This document shows, piece after piece, positions 1 through 25,912 of a stretch of DNA of 64,000 bases. Each line of letters begins with the position of its first letter. Positions within the stretch are counted from its first letter, which is position 1. This DNA comes from Lingula anatina (taxonomy: Eukaryota > Brachiopoda > Lingulata > Lingulida > Lingulidae), in contig NW_019775799.1 in NCBI RefSeq assembly GCF_001039355.2, positions 1-64,000 of the forward strand. The letters are read 5' to 3'. The translations under genes were made by a program, and so were the position numbers. The notes beneath the pieces were generated by a model. That model was not told where the DNA came from and searched no databases. It saw only the letters and a list, made by a program, of their open reading frames with translations.

Positions 1-250
1 ACTTGAAAAAAAATGTTTAAATAAAACATTGATGACAAAACTCTCTACGTTTATGGCAATTTTTATTAATATGTTTTAAATACTTAACCAATTTCATGTG
101 CCTCAGCAGAATAGTATCCCATAATGATTATGGAGGTCATTCCATGTGAATTTTAGACTCGCAAATCATGCAAGGTAACAGCTAAGCAAGTGACACAGAC
201 AGAGAACAGAGAGAGAAAGAGAGGGTGAGAGAGAGAATACAGAAACATAC

Positions 251-3200
251 CATGGTGTACAACAAGTTGATTTTATTCACTACATCGCCCCAAGCAACAA
301 CGACCAAACCACCTGAAACAATCACAGAGACACTTGCTGAAAGCAGACCATGGCCCACATAAATGATCAGCACCTGGCCAGGCTCCGTGACGGATAACTG
401 GACGCTTTTTGCCAGAGGTATTTAATTAGGCCCGTTGTGTATGAAGGTCATAAAGCGCTAAGTGGGCTATATGATAGAAGTAGGTCATGATCATCATGAC
501 CTATATTGAAAGCATAGGATGCAATATTTGGAAAAAAAAGGTCAAAAAGCAAAATGTTTCCGAGGATATATGCTGAAAGAATAAAGGATGGCATCATGTT
601 TGAGAACTGAAACATGTTTTACAACATGTTTGCATGGTTTGAATTTCAGTAACATGTACAGATATTTGAAAATGTGCAAATGAATACTCACAAATTTGTT
701 TTAAATTACAAAGATCAATTATCAGAAGTCTTTATTAGTATACAGATATGGGCACATATAAATATAGCAACATATAAAGCAGGCATGCAGGCAACTGATA
801 AAATAAATTATATGAAATAAGAAGTATAATAAAAAACATCAAAAGTTATCCTTTTATCTTTATAACAGCAATTAATGCTTTTGATATCTCTACACAAATA
901 CAGAGACCAAACATTACAAACCACTGACAAAACAAAAATGGATGAACTGTAAATAAGCAAATAGATGAAAGTTACAATTTTGTACATAAATTTTATACTG
1001 TACCAACTCCATGCACACCTACCTAAGCACTGTCTCCAGTCTACAAATACATCCTCGACCAGAAACAGTCTACATACTCTATCACTGGTGTGGTTCTTAA
1101 GTGGTAGTAACTGAGCACTGGAAATACAATAAAAATTATATGATTTTACATTTAAATACAATTTACAATGTTAAATATTTACAGCAGTATTTATCTTCAC
1201 TTAAAAATATTGTGTGCAAATAATTAATTGTGGGAGACAAAGCAACTGTGCACTTACCACATTACTGGGAGTGTGTAATTTTGTTTTTATAAAATGCATC
1301 ATCATCAACATTTGGAGCTTTTTAAAGTGAACACTGTTGGACAAGACCTCAGCTTTCTGTTTCAGTGTATTCTGTCTTACATTTTGGACTTAATTTGTTT
1401 CTTTTTTTTTTGTAGTATTCATTATATAGAAAATCAATATGACCTAAAGTTGCCAGGCCCTATGTTTTCTTTTTAATTTAAACATTATTTGTCATTCAGT
1501 AATTTACTGTAAATACTATAATTTGTCTGTTTCAATCACTGAACAGTTTGGTTGGATATACTCAGGAAATATAATGCAAAATTACTATACATTACAATAC
1601 ATGTACCATGACTTTACATGTTGGGATTTATTACTCTTGCAACATCAAACTCTACATGAATTGGTACTTATTGATAACTTAATAGCTTGGCTATTGCGCA
1701 AGACTGTAACCTAACTTGAACCTCCACGCTAAAAAAAAAAAAAAAAAACTGCACTTTCAAAGGGATACTATGAAATGCAACATCAAGGGACACTATGAAA
1801 TGCAACATCAAGTTACTAATACCTTACAAAAACAATGTTATATAATATAATTCTACCAACAAGGACACATGCTTTAAATAAAATCATTCCCTCAGTGTCA
1901 TGCAATACTGCCAAATCATAACTTGGTAGATTAGTATTTATAACAATATTTCAGCCACAAAATTTCTAAATTAAAAGCATCCTTCACTGTAGTACTTAGT
2001 TGTACATAACTGGCCGCTAATTCCTAATTACAACAATCTCAATGTCACAAAAATAGCCAATTTATTATTACTGGATCAATAAAGCTCCATTGAGCTGTGC
2101 CCTCTTTGTTGACTTTATGCTGGATATACATTAGTGATCAATGTGTTGTTCCAAGGATGCACAACAACTTGGTTATGACAGGGTTCACCTACAGAATGTG
2201 ACTGGATGTGTACTGCTCAAAGGGAGGTTTCTTCTCTCTGGCAGTTCAAGATTATAAACTACACTTAAACCAAATGTATAAATTTCAAATACTGTAATAA
2301 CAGTAACTCCTCCCCTCCCCTCCTCAAATACATGTAACTCATTGTGACATTTTAGAACCAGAACATTTGCTCAAATTACAAGAAGATTCAAGTTAAGCAA
2401 AGTACAATGCACATATAATTTTTGCTGATATCACATAAAAGTTCAGAAGCTTTATTTTGTGAAAAAAATACTTCAATGTTCATGATAAGGTATATTTATA
2501 AATAAAATATATAATAATGAGATAAATAATAATTTGAGCTATTTGATGATGAATTATGCATTCTACTGAATATACTACATTGCATCTTATTCAGATGTCT
2601 GTTATTAATTTATTTTCACTTACAAAGTTGAGAACTCCAAATACTCTTCACTGCCAAGATGTAACTCTTCAATTTTCAGGTAAACTTTGATCAGCTCTTC
2701 TATTGTGCAATCTACAGCTGAAATAATGTTTCATGTCTTTTAGCACAGAAATAATCTACAAAGAATAATTCTTCATAAATATTTATTAAAATGTTTGGAA
2801 AAGACAATTATAATAACTAGTATAATAAGGGTGTTTGTTTAATGTCTCTTTTTCAACTGATCTTACTTTTTATCATTAATGACTTTGCTTGTCTACAAAT
2901 ATCTGTGAAAAAATCTTAAAAATTCATATTGCTAAATAATATTTAAAAAAAAATTCTAAAAACGCAAGTGCATAAGGTGTACATCTCTATGGGGGAGGGG
3001 GGGGGGCTGCTCCAGGGGCTAATGAACATAAATATTTAGATACCCGAATAAATGTGAAAGACTCCTAAATACATTTTATACAATGCAGATATACTCAGAT
3101 AATGCAATCTAAATAACTTGGCAAGATCACATCAATGAGTTTTTACTTTTACAATCAAAGTATTTATACTGGACTTGATAGCAGATCAAATAAAAGATGC

Positions 3201-3395
3201 AAATAAAAGTGCAAACGATGACGTATTTTACTTCAGCTATTTTATGAAAATAATGCGGTTTTCCTGCTCATTAATCATTGACATTGTCAGATGCTCGAGA
3301 AACTCACCATACGTGATATCATTATTATACTTTGGTGTCATGTAGCTGTGTTGTATTCCCATATTCAGATAATGCAGAATCCGTGAATCCCATTT
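251..3395 (-). CDS. Unidentified conserved-looking gene, partial, at least two to three exons
   Basis: I do not recognise the protein. On the minus strand, exons at 3308-3395, 2624-2717 and 1023-1117 have proper AG acceptors and GT donors (GTGAGT, GTAAGT, GTAGGT). Their phases agree: 29 codons plus 1 nt, then 2 nt plus 30 codons plus 2 nt, then 1 nt. The joined reading frame has no stop and looks like protein: it starts KWDSRILHYLNM, passes through VDCTIEELIKVYLKIEEL and continues to LLPLKNHTSDRVCRLFL. A further open stretch at about 251-404, ending at a GTATGT donor, encodes a hydrophobic segment (GQVLIIYVGHGLLSASVSVI). It joins only if a weaker donor 5 nt past the first is used, or if an exon was missed. 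The 5' end may be the ATG at 3845 in the shared promoter, or one at 3618 or 3524. The gene runs off the left edge. Confidence 0.55.
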
Positions 3396-3493
3396 CTCCA
3401 AAGTTTGAGTTTAAAATCCAGCTTTCATATCACACACATAAGTGAAGTATCAGATTAATGCTGCACAAATCTCCAATTAGAACCAAAACCGGG

Positions 3494-3628
3494 TTGCAAT
3501 ATTCTCTTCCCAACTATCTGGCATCTTACATACCCCACACTGATGCATAATGCATTACAAATCCTTAATAACATTCAAGTACAGATTGCGAAATATTCAC
3601 TTCCCAACGATCCGACATCTTGTAAACA
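3494..3628 (-). repeat. Two diverged copies of a candidate first-exon motif
   Basis: The stretches 3494-3530 and 3585-3622 are about three-quarters identical and lie 92-94 bp apart. On the minus strand each starts with AAGATG and reads MPDSWEENIA or MSDRWEVNIS, the second followed by a possible GTACTT donor. They could be duplicated 5' exons of the minus-strand gene, or just a small duplication. Confidence 0.3.
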
Positions 3629-3837
3629 TTGCTTACACTGCCATCTATTGGGGGGAAATTACCAAGACAATCCATCAGCGATATCCATCCGCAATATCAC
3701 GAATGTCGATGTAAGAATCAGATTATTCGTAAATGAATCACAATCATAATAATATCATCAGATCATGTTGTCTTTTTTTCCAAAGCTTTTAAAATGTAAA
3801 CGTAACTTGGCTTATCTTGCACGTTCGGTTTACGGTG

Positions 3838-3868
3838 GCCGCCATCTTGCTGTGAGGGAAGCGTGAGT
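3838..3868. promoter_or_regulatory. Bidirectional promoter core with YY1/TISU element
   Basis: Positions 3838-3848 read GCCGCCATCTT, the exact YY1 consensus. On the minus strand this is CAAGATGGCGGC, a perfect match to TISU (SAASATGGCGGC), which combines promoter and start-codon functions in housekeeping genes with very short 5' leaders. Its ATG is at 3845-3843 on the minus strand. Just downstream on the plus strand a GTGAGT donor at 3863 could end the non-coding first exon of EFTUD2, whose next acceptor is at 4652-4653. The element therefore fits divergent transcription of both genes. No TATA box is evident. Confidence 0.6.
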
Positions 3869-4328
3869 ACGATTGTTTCGTTTTATCTCTGCATAGTTTA
3901 CTCATACCTTCTTCTACCTGCGTGTAGTCTGAATGGTTGAATTTGTCTGAAATAGTTGGATGAATTATTCCACGTGTTTGTAATAAGAAATATGCTGTCA
4001 TAATAACGATCGTTTTAAAAACCAACCGGTTCGGCACCGTTTGTCATTGTTTGTAATGTAGTAAATGTTTGCAGAGTGAATGCGGTTGATTATCCTTCAT
4101 CAAAATCAAACCGGTTGGCGTGTTGCTAATAGCTGTATAGACAGAACCGGCTTTGTCTCAAGTATTTTGAATGAAGTCCACTTTTGAATTTCGAAATAAT
4201 CTGCTTGAGTTCGAAATGATAACACTACAGCTGCAGATTCAGATTCAGATTCTTTATTGACAAACACCTTCACATAAAGGTATAATCAATGACAATACTA
4301 CTAACTATAACATAGAACAGACAAATAA

Positions 4329-4440
<112 letters not shown>

Positions 4441-4704
4441 GTATATTGTTGATATCAATGACTATACAAATAGATACGTATGTCGCATTTCATAATCATA
4501 GCTGTAATTATGTCAGTGAAATGTCATTAGAAGTAGGAAAACATTGGTTTCCTTCCCAGTGATAGTTCTTTTACTTTGTCTGTATTATCAGATTGAAGAG
4601 TTTCCCAGAACATAAGGCCAGAGACATTTTTTAAATAAATTTATATTTTTCAGGTCATATAATATTTACTCTGTTCCATCTGAGGTTAATCACACAGACC
4701 CAAG

Positions 4705-19482
<14,778 letters not shown>

Positions 19483-20460
19483 CTTTCCAACCTATAGGCC
19501 AGACAAAATTGATATGTTGGTTAATAAGCACAGTCGACCCTGATTTCGAGTACATCACATTTTTGGGCATCCAATTCTTTACTCAAATAGAAAAATGTAT
19601 AAGGTATTGATTTGATAGGTGAAGGAAATTTACAGTTGACCCCAGAAAAATTTTGCTGGTGTTTTTATTGCTCTAAAATTGCACACGCTGTGGATTTCAC
19701 ATTTCCTCTCCCTAAAAAAAATAGCTAAAAACAACACTGACCAACCATAAAATAAATCCACTTTGCTTCTTAACCTTAATGTTTAAAAAAAAAAAAAAAT
19801 AAGTGTTGTCTATCGACCCTGCTTACAGAGAGTCATTGCTAGATAGATAATATATCAGTTTTGTCTGGTCTTACTGAAGATTATCAAAAACAACCTTAAA
19901 AAATCCTTGAGTCAAGCATGGAGAACATATGCCCATGACGAGGACAGTAAACATTGTGTTCTGTGAAGGTGGAGTTTGTATTCAAAGATGAATAACAGCA
20001 TGGCTTCAATAAAGAAATGTACTTGCCACCTTCTCTTCACAAATGGAGTAAGAAAAGAAATAGTGATACAAGACGCTGTATCCTTTGCGGAAATTGGAAG
20101 AAGGAACTGGTGTAACACAGAAAACATGGGACAATTTTTGATTTAGAGTGACAGAGAATATTTCATATTTTCACTTGTGTATTCCCATAAGCAGGGTGAC
20201 TTGTATGTAAATGTAGTATTTTTATAAGAAAGCAATACGAAATGCCTTTCAGGTGTTTTTATTGCAAAAAATAAATGATGTATGCTTGGAGTAACGGTGG
20301 TACTATACTTCTTGTAAAGTCAATCGTAGAAATATATTTCCGTGTTTTGATGAATTTATTACCCGTATCAATGATTATGCAATGTCGTTATTATAGGAGA
20401 TGGCTATTGTATACTCTCCTCTCGCAGAAAAGAAAGACTATAATAAAAACACAAATTTGA
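19483..20460 (+). terminator. EFTUD2 3' UTR with candidate polyadenylation signals
   Basis: After the stop codon there is AT-rich sequence without a coding signal. AATAAA occurs at 20270-20275 and 20442-20447. Either could end the EFTUD2 transcript. Confidence 0.5.
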
Positions 20461-20753
20461 AATAAGCTTGAATTCATGTAGTGGAATTTTCAGCCATTTT
20501 ACCCCTCATATCGTCCATAGCAGGCCAATTATATTTGTAACTGTGTCTTGGTGGACTTTGAAGATTGGTATCTCTTTGGTCCGGCTGACCTGTGTCTGTC
20601 TATCATATGGCATTGGTGGTTTGTAGTCCTGTTTGATCGCCAAGGTTTGTGAACAAAAATCAGTTTGTTTGTTTACTTGGTTTTCTGTAATTCACGTAAT
20701 GTCTGAAGGTGGAAAACATTCCGGGCTGTCGTGAAATGCCAGACCTTGCTTAC

Positions 20754-21613
20754 ACTGGCTCATCTCGTCTGGAAGGATAACTTGATGACATCCAGCACAA
20801 ATGGCGCCAAACTGGCTGATTTATGGAAGAAAACGAAATAATGATATGCAACAATTAATGAGAGAGAACGCTGTCACTGGTAGATTAAAGGGAGCAAGAA
20901 CGGAATTTCAAGTTAAAGGTACACTTCATGGGATTTACCCACCAAAGTGGATTTTCCTGGGAAAATGAGCAAGTTTCTCGTACTCGCGAATCATTTACCT
21001 ATCCCCCTCTGCACTTGAATTAGACTCTTGACAGAATGTATAAAGGTTGATTTTATGTGAAAATGACTGGCCAGTCATTATAACAGCGACCATTTTCCTA
21101 TCAGCTCCAATAGAAATATCAACATCTGGTACGCCTGAGAAAAAATATTGAAGGAGTTAAGTCAATTGTTAAGGCGTATGTGAGACTGTATAAGAAGTTG
21201 CACAAGGCAAAAATAAGCATTTTGGGGATTTTCAAACCCATGGAGTGTACCTTCAATGGGAGCAATAATGAAAAACGAAGGAGAGAAAAAAGAAAAGACG
21301 TTGACATGTTAGGAAAGAAGGAGAAGAACGAAAAACTAAACAGTGAGTATTTTCTGGCGTGACATTATTCAGTGGCGTTCATTTATTCACTTACTTATTC
21401 ATTGTTATCCTTTTTTTTATGAAAATGTGCTATATGCATACCCAATAAAATCACTTTTGCAATACAGTGCCCCGCTGTGTTGAAAGCATATGTCGGTCAG
21501 AAACTCCCGGCATACAACGCAGCGGAGACATCGTCTGTGGTAATGGAGGCCGCTTACAGCAAGAACCAGTTTTTCCTTTATAGGATTCTGACAATATGCG
21601 CAGGTGAACATGG
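20754..21613 (-). CDS. LIM-domain protein, partial (LIM1 exon and start of LIM2)
   Basis: Exon 21442-21613 encodes a full LIM domain. The zinc ligands are CAYC, then HRRC, then the paired cysteines of LRCVVC, and finally CKSD, in the C-x2-C, H-x2-C-x2-C-x2-C, C-x2-D order. A pyrimidine-rich acceptor precedes it and a GTATGC donor follows. The next exon, 20754-20815, joins in phase and reads GQFGAICAGCHQVILP, the expected start of a second LIM domain, with donor GTAAGC. The LIM1 style (CF.....LYCK.DF) resembles LIM-homeodomain proteins such as LMX/LHX, but no homeobox is visible. Upstream exons and the rest of LIM2 were not found. An open stretch at about 20510-20640 (containing DYKPPMPYDRQTQ, ending in TGA) could be a later exon, but its phase is unproven. 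Confidence 0.7.
20913..21256. mobile_element. MITE family 2, copy 1
   Basis: The left end TTAAAGGTACACTTCATGGG and the right end CCCATGGAGTGTACCTTCAA are inverted repeats. Related, end-truncated copies lie at about 38345-38629 and 47918-48182, sharing the central block with TATAAAGGTTGATTT and CCAGTCATTATAA. It is non-coding and lies in the intron between the two LIM exons. Confidence 0.7.
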
Positions 21614-22391
21614 CTGAAAGTAAAGGAAAACGTGGAATCATATAGTTACAGATGCTGACCTGAAAAGAACTTTTTTTCGGCGCGTTGCAATTGTATAATG
21701 ATTATTGCGCTCTTCAGTGACCCCCTTAAGGCCGGTGATAGGGTTAACTACGCTTAAAAACATGTTTTTGAGTTTTTTGTGTGTTTATATTAATCAAAAA
21801 AGTATCTAACGTTNCCCATGGAGTGTACCTTCAATGGGAGCAATAATGAAAAACGAAGGAGAGAAAAAAGAAAAGACGTTGACATGTTAGGAAAGAAGGA
21901 GAAGAACGAAAAACTAAACAGTGAGTATTTTCTGGCGTGACATTATTCAGTGGCGTTCATTTATTCACTTACTTATTCATTGTTATCCTTTTTTTTATGA
22001 AAATGTGCTATATGCATACCCAATAAAATCACTTTTGCAATACAGTGCCCCGCTGTGTTGAAAGCATATGTCGGTCAGAAACTCCCGGCATACAACGCAG
22101 CGGAGACATCGTCTGTGGTAATGGAGGCCGCTTACAGCAAGAACCAGTTTTTCCTTTATAGGATTCTGACAATATGCGCAGGTGAACATGGCTGAAAGTA
22201 AAGGAAAACGTGGAATCATATAGTTACAGATGCTGACCTGAAAAGAACTTTTTTTCGGCGCGTTGCAATTGTATAATGATTATTGCGCTCTTCAGTGACC
22301 CCCTTAAGGCCGGTGATAGGGTTAACTACGCTTAAAAACATGTTTTTGAGTTTTTTGTGTGTTTATATTAATCAAAAAAGTATCTAACGTT
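21237..22391. repeat. 577-bp exact duplication around N 21814 (assembly overlap)
   Basis: Positions 21237-21813 recur at 21815-22391, with no difference noticed. The first copy stops exactly where the N begins and only the second continues. This is what an unmerged overlap between two contig ends looks like. Confidence 0.92.
22020..22191 (-). other. Second copy of the LIM1 exon (probable assembly duplicate)
   Basis: Identical to the exon at 21442-21613, with the same acceptor and donor, offset by 578 bp. It falls inside the block duplicated at the N at 21814, so it should not be counted as an independent exon. Confidence 0.85.
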
Positions 22392-24592
22392 GGATGTAAT
22401 AATTTTTATAAATTTGNAGCTTTGTTTCTATGACTTTGGTCCTTTTACTATTAGTCCCCTTAACATTTCTTATAAACTCGCTATAAAAGTACCTGTCCAA
22501 ACCTGTCCGCGTAGGTCTCTGAAATAGTTCGGGAAATAAATTGGTAGAACACACGGTTTTGAAGAGTAAAGCACATATATTGTAGAAAAATGCATTGGTT
22601 TTAACAGTATGAAAAAAAAAAAAAACAGTACCTCGATTAGTACATTTACAATACTTTCTTGTACACAACATTGCCGGTGGTAGAAGTGGATCTTTGACGC
22701 CAACATGCGATACTGCAACATACTGTATGCTGAAAGAAAGAGTTATCATTTTTCTGGTCATACCCTCTGTTGATATATCCGATATAATTCCCTGAATACA
22801 CCTCAGCTCATAACAACAACGGACGGACCCCCAATCATGGAGTCACGAGAACAAATGCGGGCTTTCTAGGGTCCTGGCACATAACCTTTTGCATAAAAAA
22901 ACGGCATAGTTTAGAAAAAAGTGATCGATTTGACAACAATTTATTGCTGGTCATTATCATTTTGTCTGCGCCGTCAATTATATTTCTTATGTCACGGATT
23001 TGACACTTCCTCGCCGTTGTGCACGGTGGCATAGCATGGGTATTCACCGCAAGCCAGATTAGCGGGACCAAAGATGGGCCTCCCCTCGCTTATTGTATAT
23101 AGAAGCGAATGCAGTGTCACCAAAGGTTGAAAAAAAATGAATCTTTGAAAAAATTCCTTTTCCTATTATATGTAGATTTGTTATCTGACAATATAGGCAC
23201 ACAATGGTTAAATAAATTGTTAGATCAATATTTACTTTTTAAAATTTTGATAATTATATTTTACAACAAATCGGAAAGTGCAGTAAAATATCGCCACTTA
23301 TGTAAGATAGATGTGGCATATTTTTTCACTTTTTCTTGACACTGGTCATGGTATGGGCATTTAGGCCTACGCCGTATTCAAGTACTTAATTGAACGAAGC
23401 GAACATGAAAGGGGATATTTAACAGCCCTATGCTTTCAATCAAACGCCATTGCAAACGAATGTCGTTGTTTAATACCGACAGCGGTTAAATATGCCCATT
23501 CATACGATTTTTGTCATCTAGTTTTCATACAAGCTGGATCTGAAACTGTGAACGTAATGACATTAACTCGGATAGTATAATAATCGGGTAATGTACTGCG
23601 AGTAACTTACTAGTATCATCTGTCTTCGGGGAAGACGGCATTTGTTTTCAGCACTCTCCACTCTTTCCCTCTCTCTCCTTCCCTCTCTCTCTTGTTAGCA
23701 GGCTAACTTCATGCAGTCGTTATCTGATGTTTCGTCCACTGGCTTCTTCTTTCCTTACACACATACCTACTAAAAACGCGAGTCCACTGCCTAAGTCGAA
23801 ATATGCCTACCTCCCCTACCCCTGTCTTGAGACGTCATTCAGCGATGCTTGCAACAAGGTGGCATGTAAGACACGTCAGCCTTATCATATTGTCCCTATT
23901 GCGATCAAGGCGTCTTGGGGCAAACAATGACCAGCCAGTCTGATTGTGATCAGTCCGTCTGTGCATATGACGTCATCATTACGTAATCAACATTTGGCCT
24001 GATAGTCCGCACAACCCGTGGGCTCGTTTTGTTCTTATTTTTGTTGACAATGGTAAAAGTAAGATAGTAGTAAACTGTTGCTTCTTTTTATTGACCAACT
24101 TAAAATATGAATAACTGAATGGAGAGACTTAAATGCCTAAGTTTTTTTTTGTCTTCTTCGGGGAAGAGTTATAAGACTTTGACCGTTGATACGTGAGGTA
24201 AACATGAAGAAAAGTGAAATGCATCCACAGATCTTAAGCTATGTAAGAAACAATTGTTGCTTATTGTTGTTAAGACACACACACACGCACACATATTGGT
24301 TTTTCTGTGTTTAAAAACAATTTGCCACGCAATGATTTAAGGGAGATTCCGATGAATTATACTGGAAAACGATTAAGAAAAGAAATAAAAAATCAATTTG
24401 TTTTTATATTATTTCATTTTACTTCTTTTTAACCCCAAGTATCATTTTACGACATTATACCAGGGCCACAGATTGATTTTTTCTCTAGATATTCACAGGT
24501 AGGCCTAAGTCTCTAGTTAAATGATGGGACATTTCTACACTTCGCGTCAGAGAAAAGTGCAGATTAAAAACTGCTACCTTGGTAGAGGTATC
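22392..24592. other. Stretch without a supported gene
   Basis: AT-rich sequence with only short, poorly coding ORFs and a single N at 22417. Upstream exons of the minus-strand LIM gene may lie here but none could be defended. Confidence 0.5.
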
Positions 24593-25140
24593 ATTTTAAT
24601 GTAATTGAGAAACGTAATAGAGTCACCCGATAACTGCATTAATACCTCATTTTAGAACGTACATGTAAATCAATTAATGAGATTTGAAAGAGACAGGTGT
24701 TTTCAATTCTGCCGTCAAGTCAATTAGTCACGGCAACCGTAGATCTAAACTGTGACACGTCAACATTTGTTGATGAGAAGTCTTTTCACCTCTTAGTGTC
24801 TGTTATAATATTACGAACATAATGCAAGAATAGAATAGTATAATACAGCTGAATGTTTCACATTATTCACTTTAATACTAATGCAATATTATTACGAATG
24901 CACAACGTACCGAAGCATATTTTATTTTATTTCATTATAACTCCTAGTATCCTTTTAATGTAATTAAGAACCTTACTCGAGTCACCCGATAAGTACATCC
25001 ACATTTTAGAACGTGCATGTAAGTCAATTAATGAGATCTGAAAGAGACAAGTCAGCCGTCAAGACAAACTTAAATTGTTGTATTAAGGTGAGAAGTCGTT
25101 TTCTAGTTACCTGCATACAAGCTTGTCTTAGTATCTGGTA
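24593..25140. repeat. Diverged ~361-bp direct repeat interrupted by a LINE
   Basis: The block from 24593 (containing GAGTCACCCGATAA, CATTTTAGAACGT and CAATTAATGAGAT) recurs from about 24954 in the same order. The second copy ends where the LINE fragment begins. Confidence 0.75.
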
Positions 25141-25912
25141 TAATATGATGCAAATCAGTATTAACCGATTGTTGCATTTGCTGTGTGATAGTTACACCAC
25201 GAGACGTCAGCTGTTTGCGACATACAAGCGCTTAATAGCGAACGATATCGGAGATGCAGAGGCGTTTTTAAGTTTATTTAGAACTAGAATAACAGACTGT
25301 GCACAACAAACTATATTTGCCGATATTAATGTATCACCTAAATGCATCAGTTATAAACTCTACAAAAGCGCTTTAAATCCTGAACGATACCTTTCACTGC
25401 CTTTAACCTACAAGCAAAGAAAAATACTTTCAAATTTTCGTTGCTCAAGTCATGAGCTCATGATCGACAGAGGCCGTTATACTAAAATCGACAGAGATCA
25501 AAGGTTTTGCCCTCTATGTCTCAGACTAGGCATTCACACAGTAGAAGACGAAATGCATTTTTTTACTTTTATGCCCCTTGTACGATGAAATATTTTAGAA
25601 CTGAATGGACATCCTGCTTTCCAAATAAATATTTGTTTACAACTACATGTATAATGTCTGACGAGAACGAAGAGAGTATTTTCTCACTGGCTAGATTTTT
25701 ATTGAACGCCTTTACTCTAAGAAGTGAAATTGTAGATAACAATGTTAACCTTCCAGATATGTAAATGAAATACTTGTATATGTATGGTGTATTCATAATT
25801 TATTTCTGTATGTAAAGCTTTGATTGTATATGTCTTCTGTGTCTATACAGATTGTAATGTAGTGTTGGCCAGAGGCCTTAAACTACAAAGAATAAATCAT
25901 CATCATCATCAA
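25141..25912 (+). mobile_element. 5'-truncated LINE (non-LTR retrotransposon) 3' end
   Basis: The reading frame to 25588 matches the C-terminal tail typical of invertebrate LINE ORF2 proteins: SSHELMIDRGRY, then a CPLC pair and VEDEMHFF. A frameshift near 25575 moves the rest to another frame (MKYFRTEWTSCFPNK to NVNLPDM, stop near 25764). The 3' end has AATAAATCATCATCATCATC, the simple (ATC)n tail seen on such elements. Reverse transcriptase and endonuclease domains are absent. The Met at 25013 lies in older flanking repeat and is not the element's own start. The copy is inactive. Confidence 0.8.

Noticed and set aside
24271-24290. Short CA repeat and other periodic words considered as a CRISPR-like array
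   Set aside because: Simple microsatellites in a eukaryotic genome; no spaced repeats of constant length.
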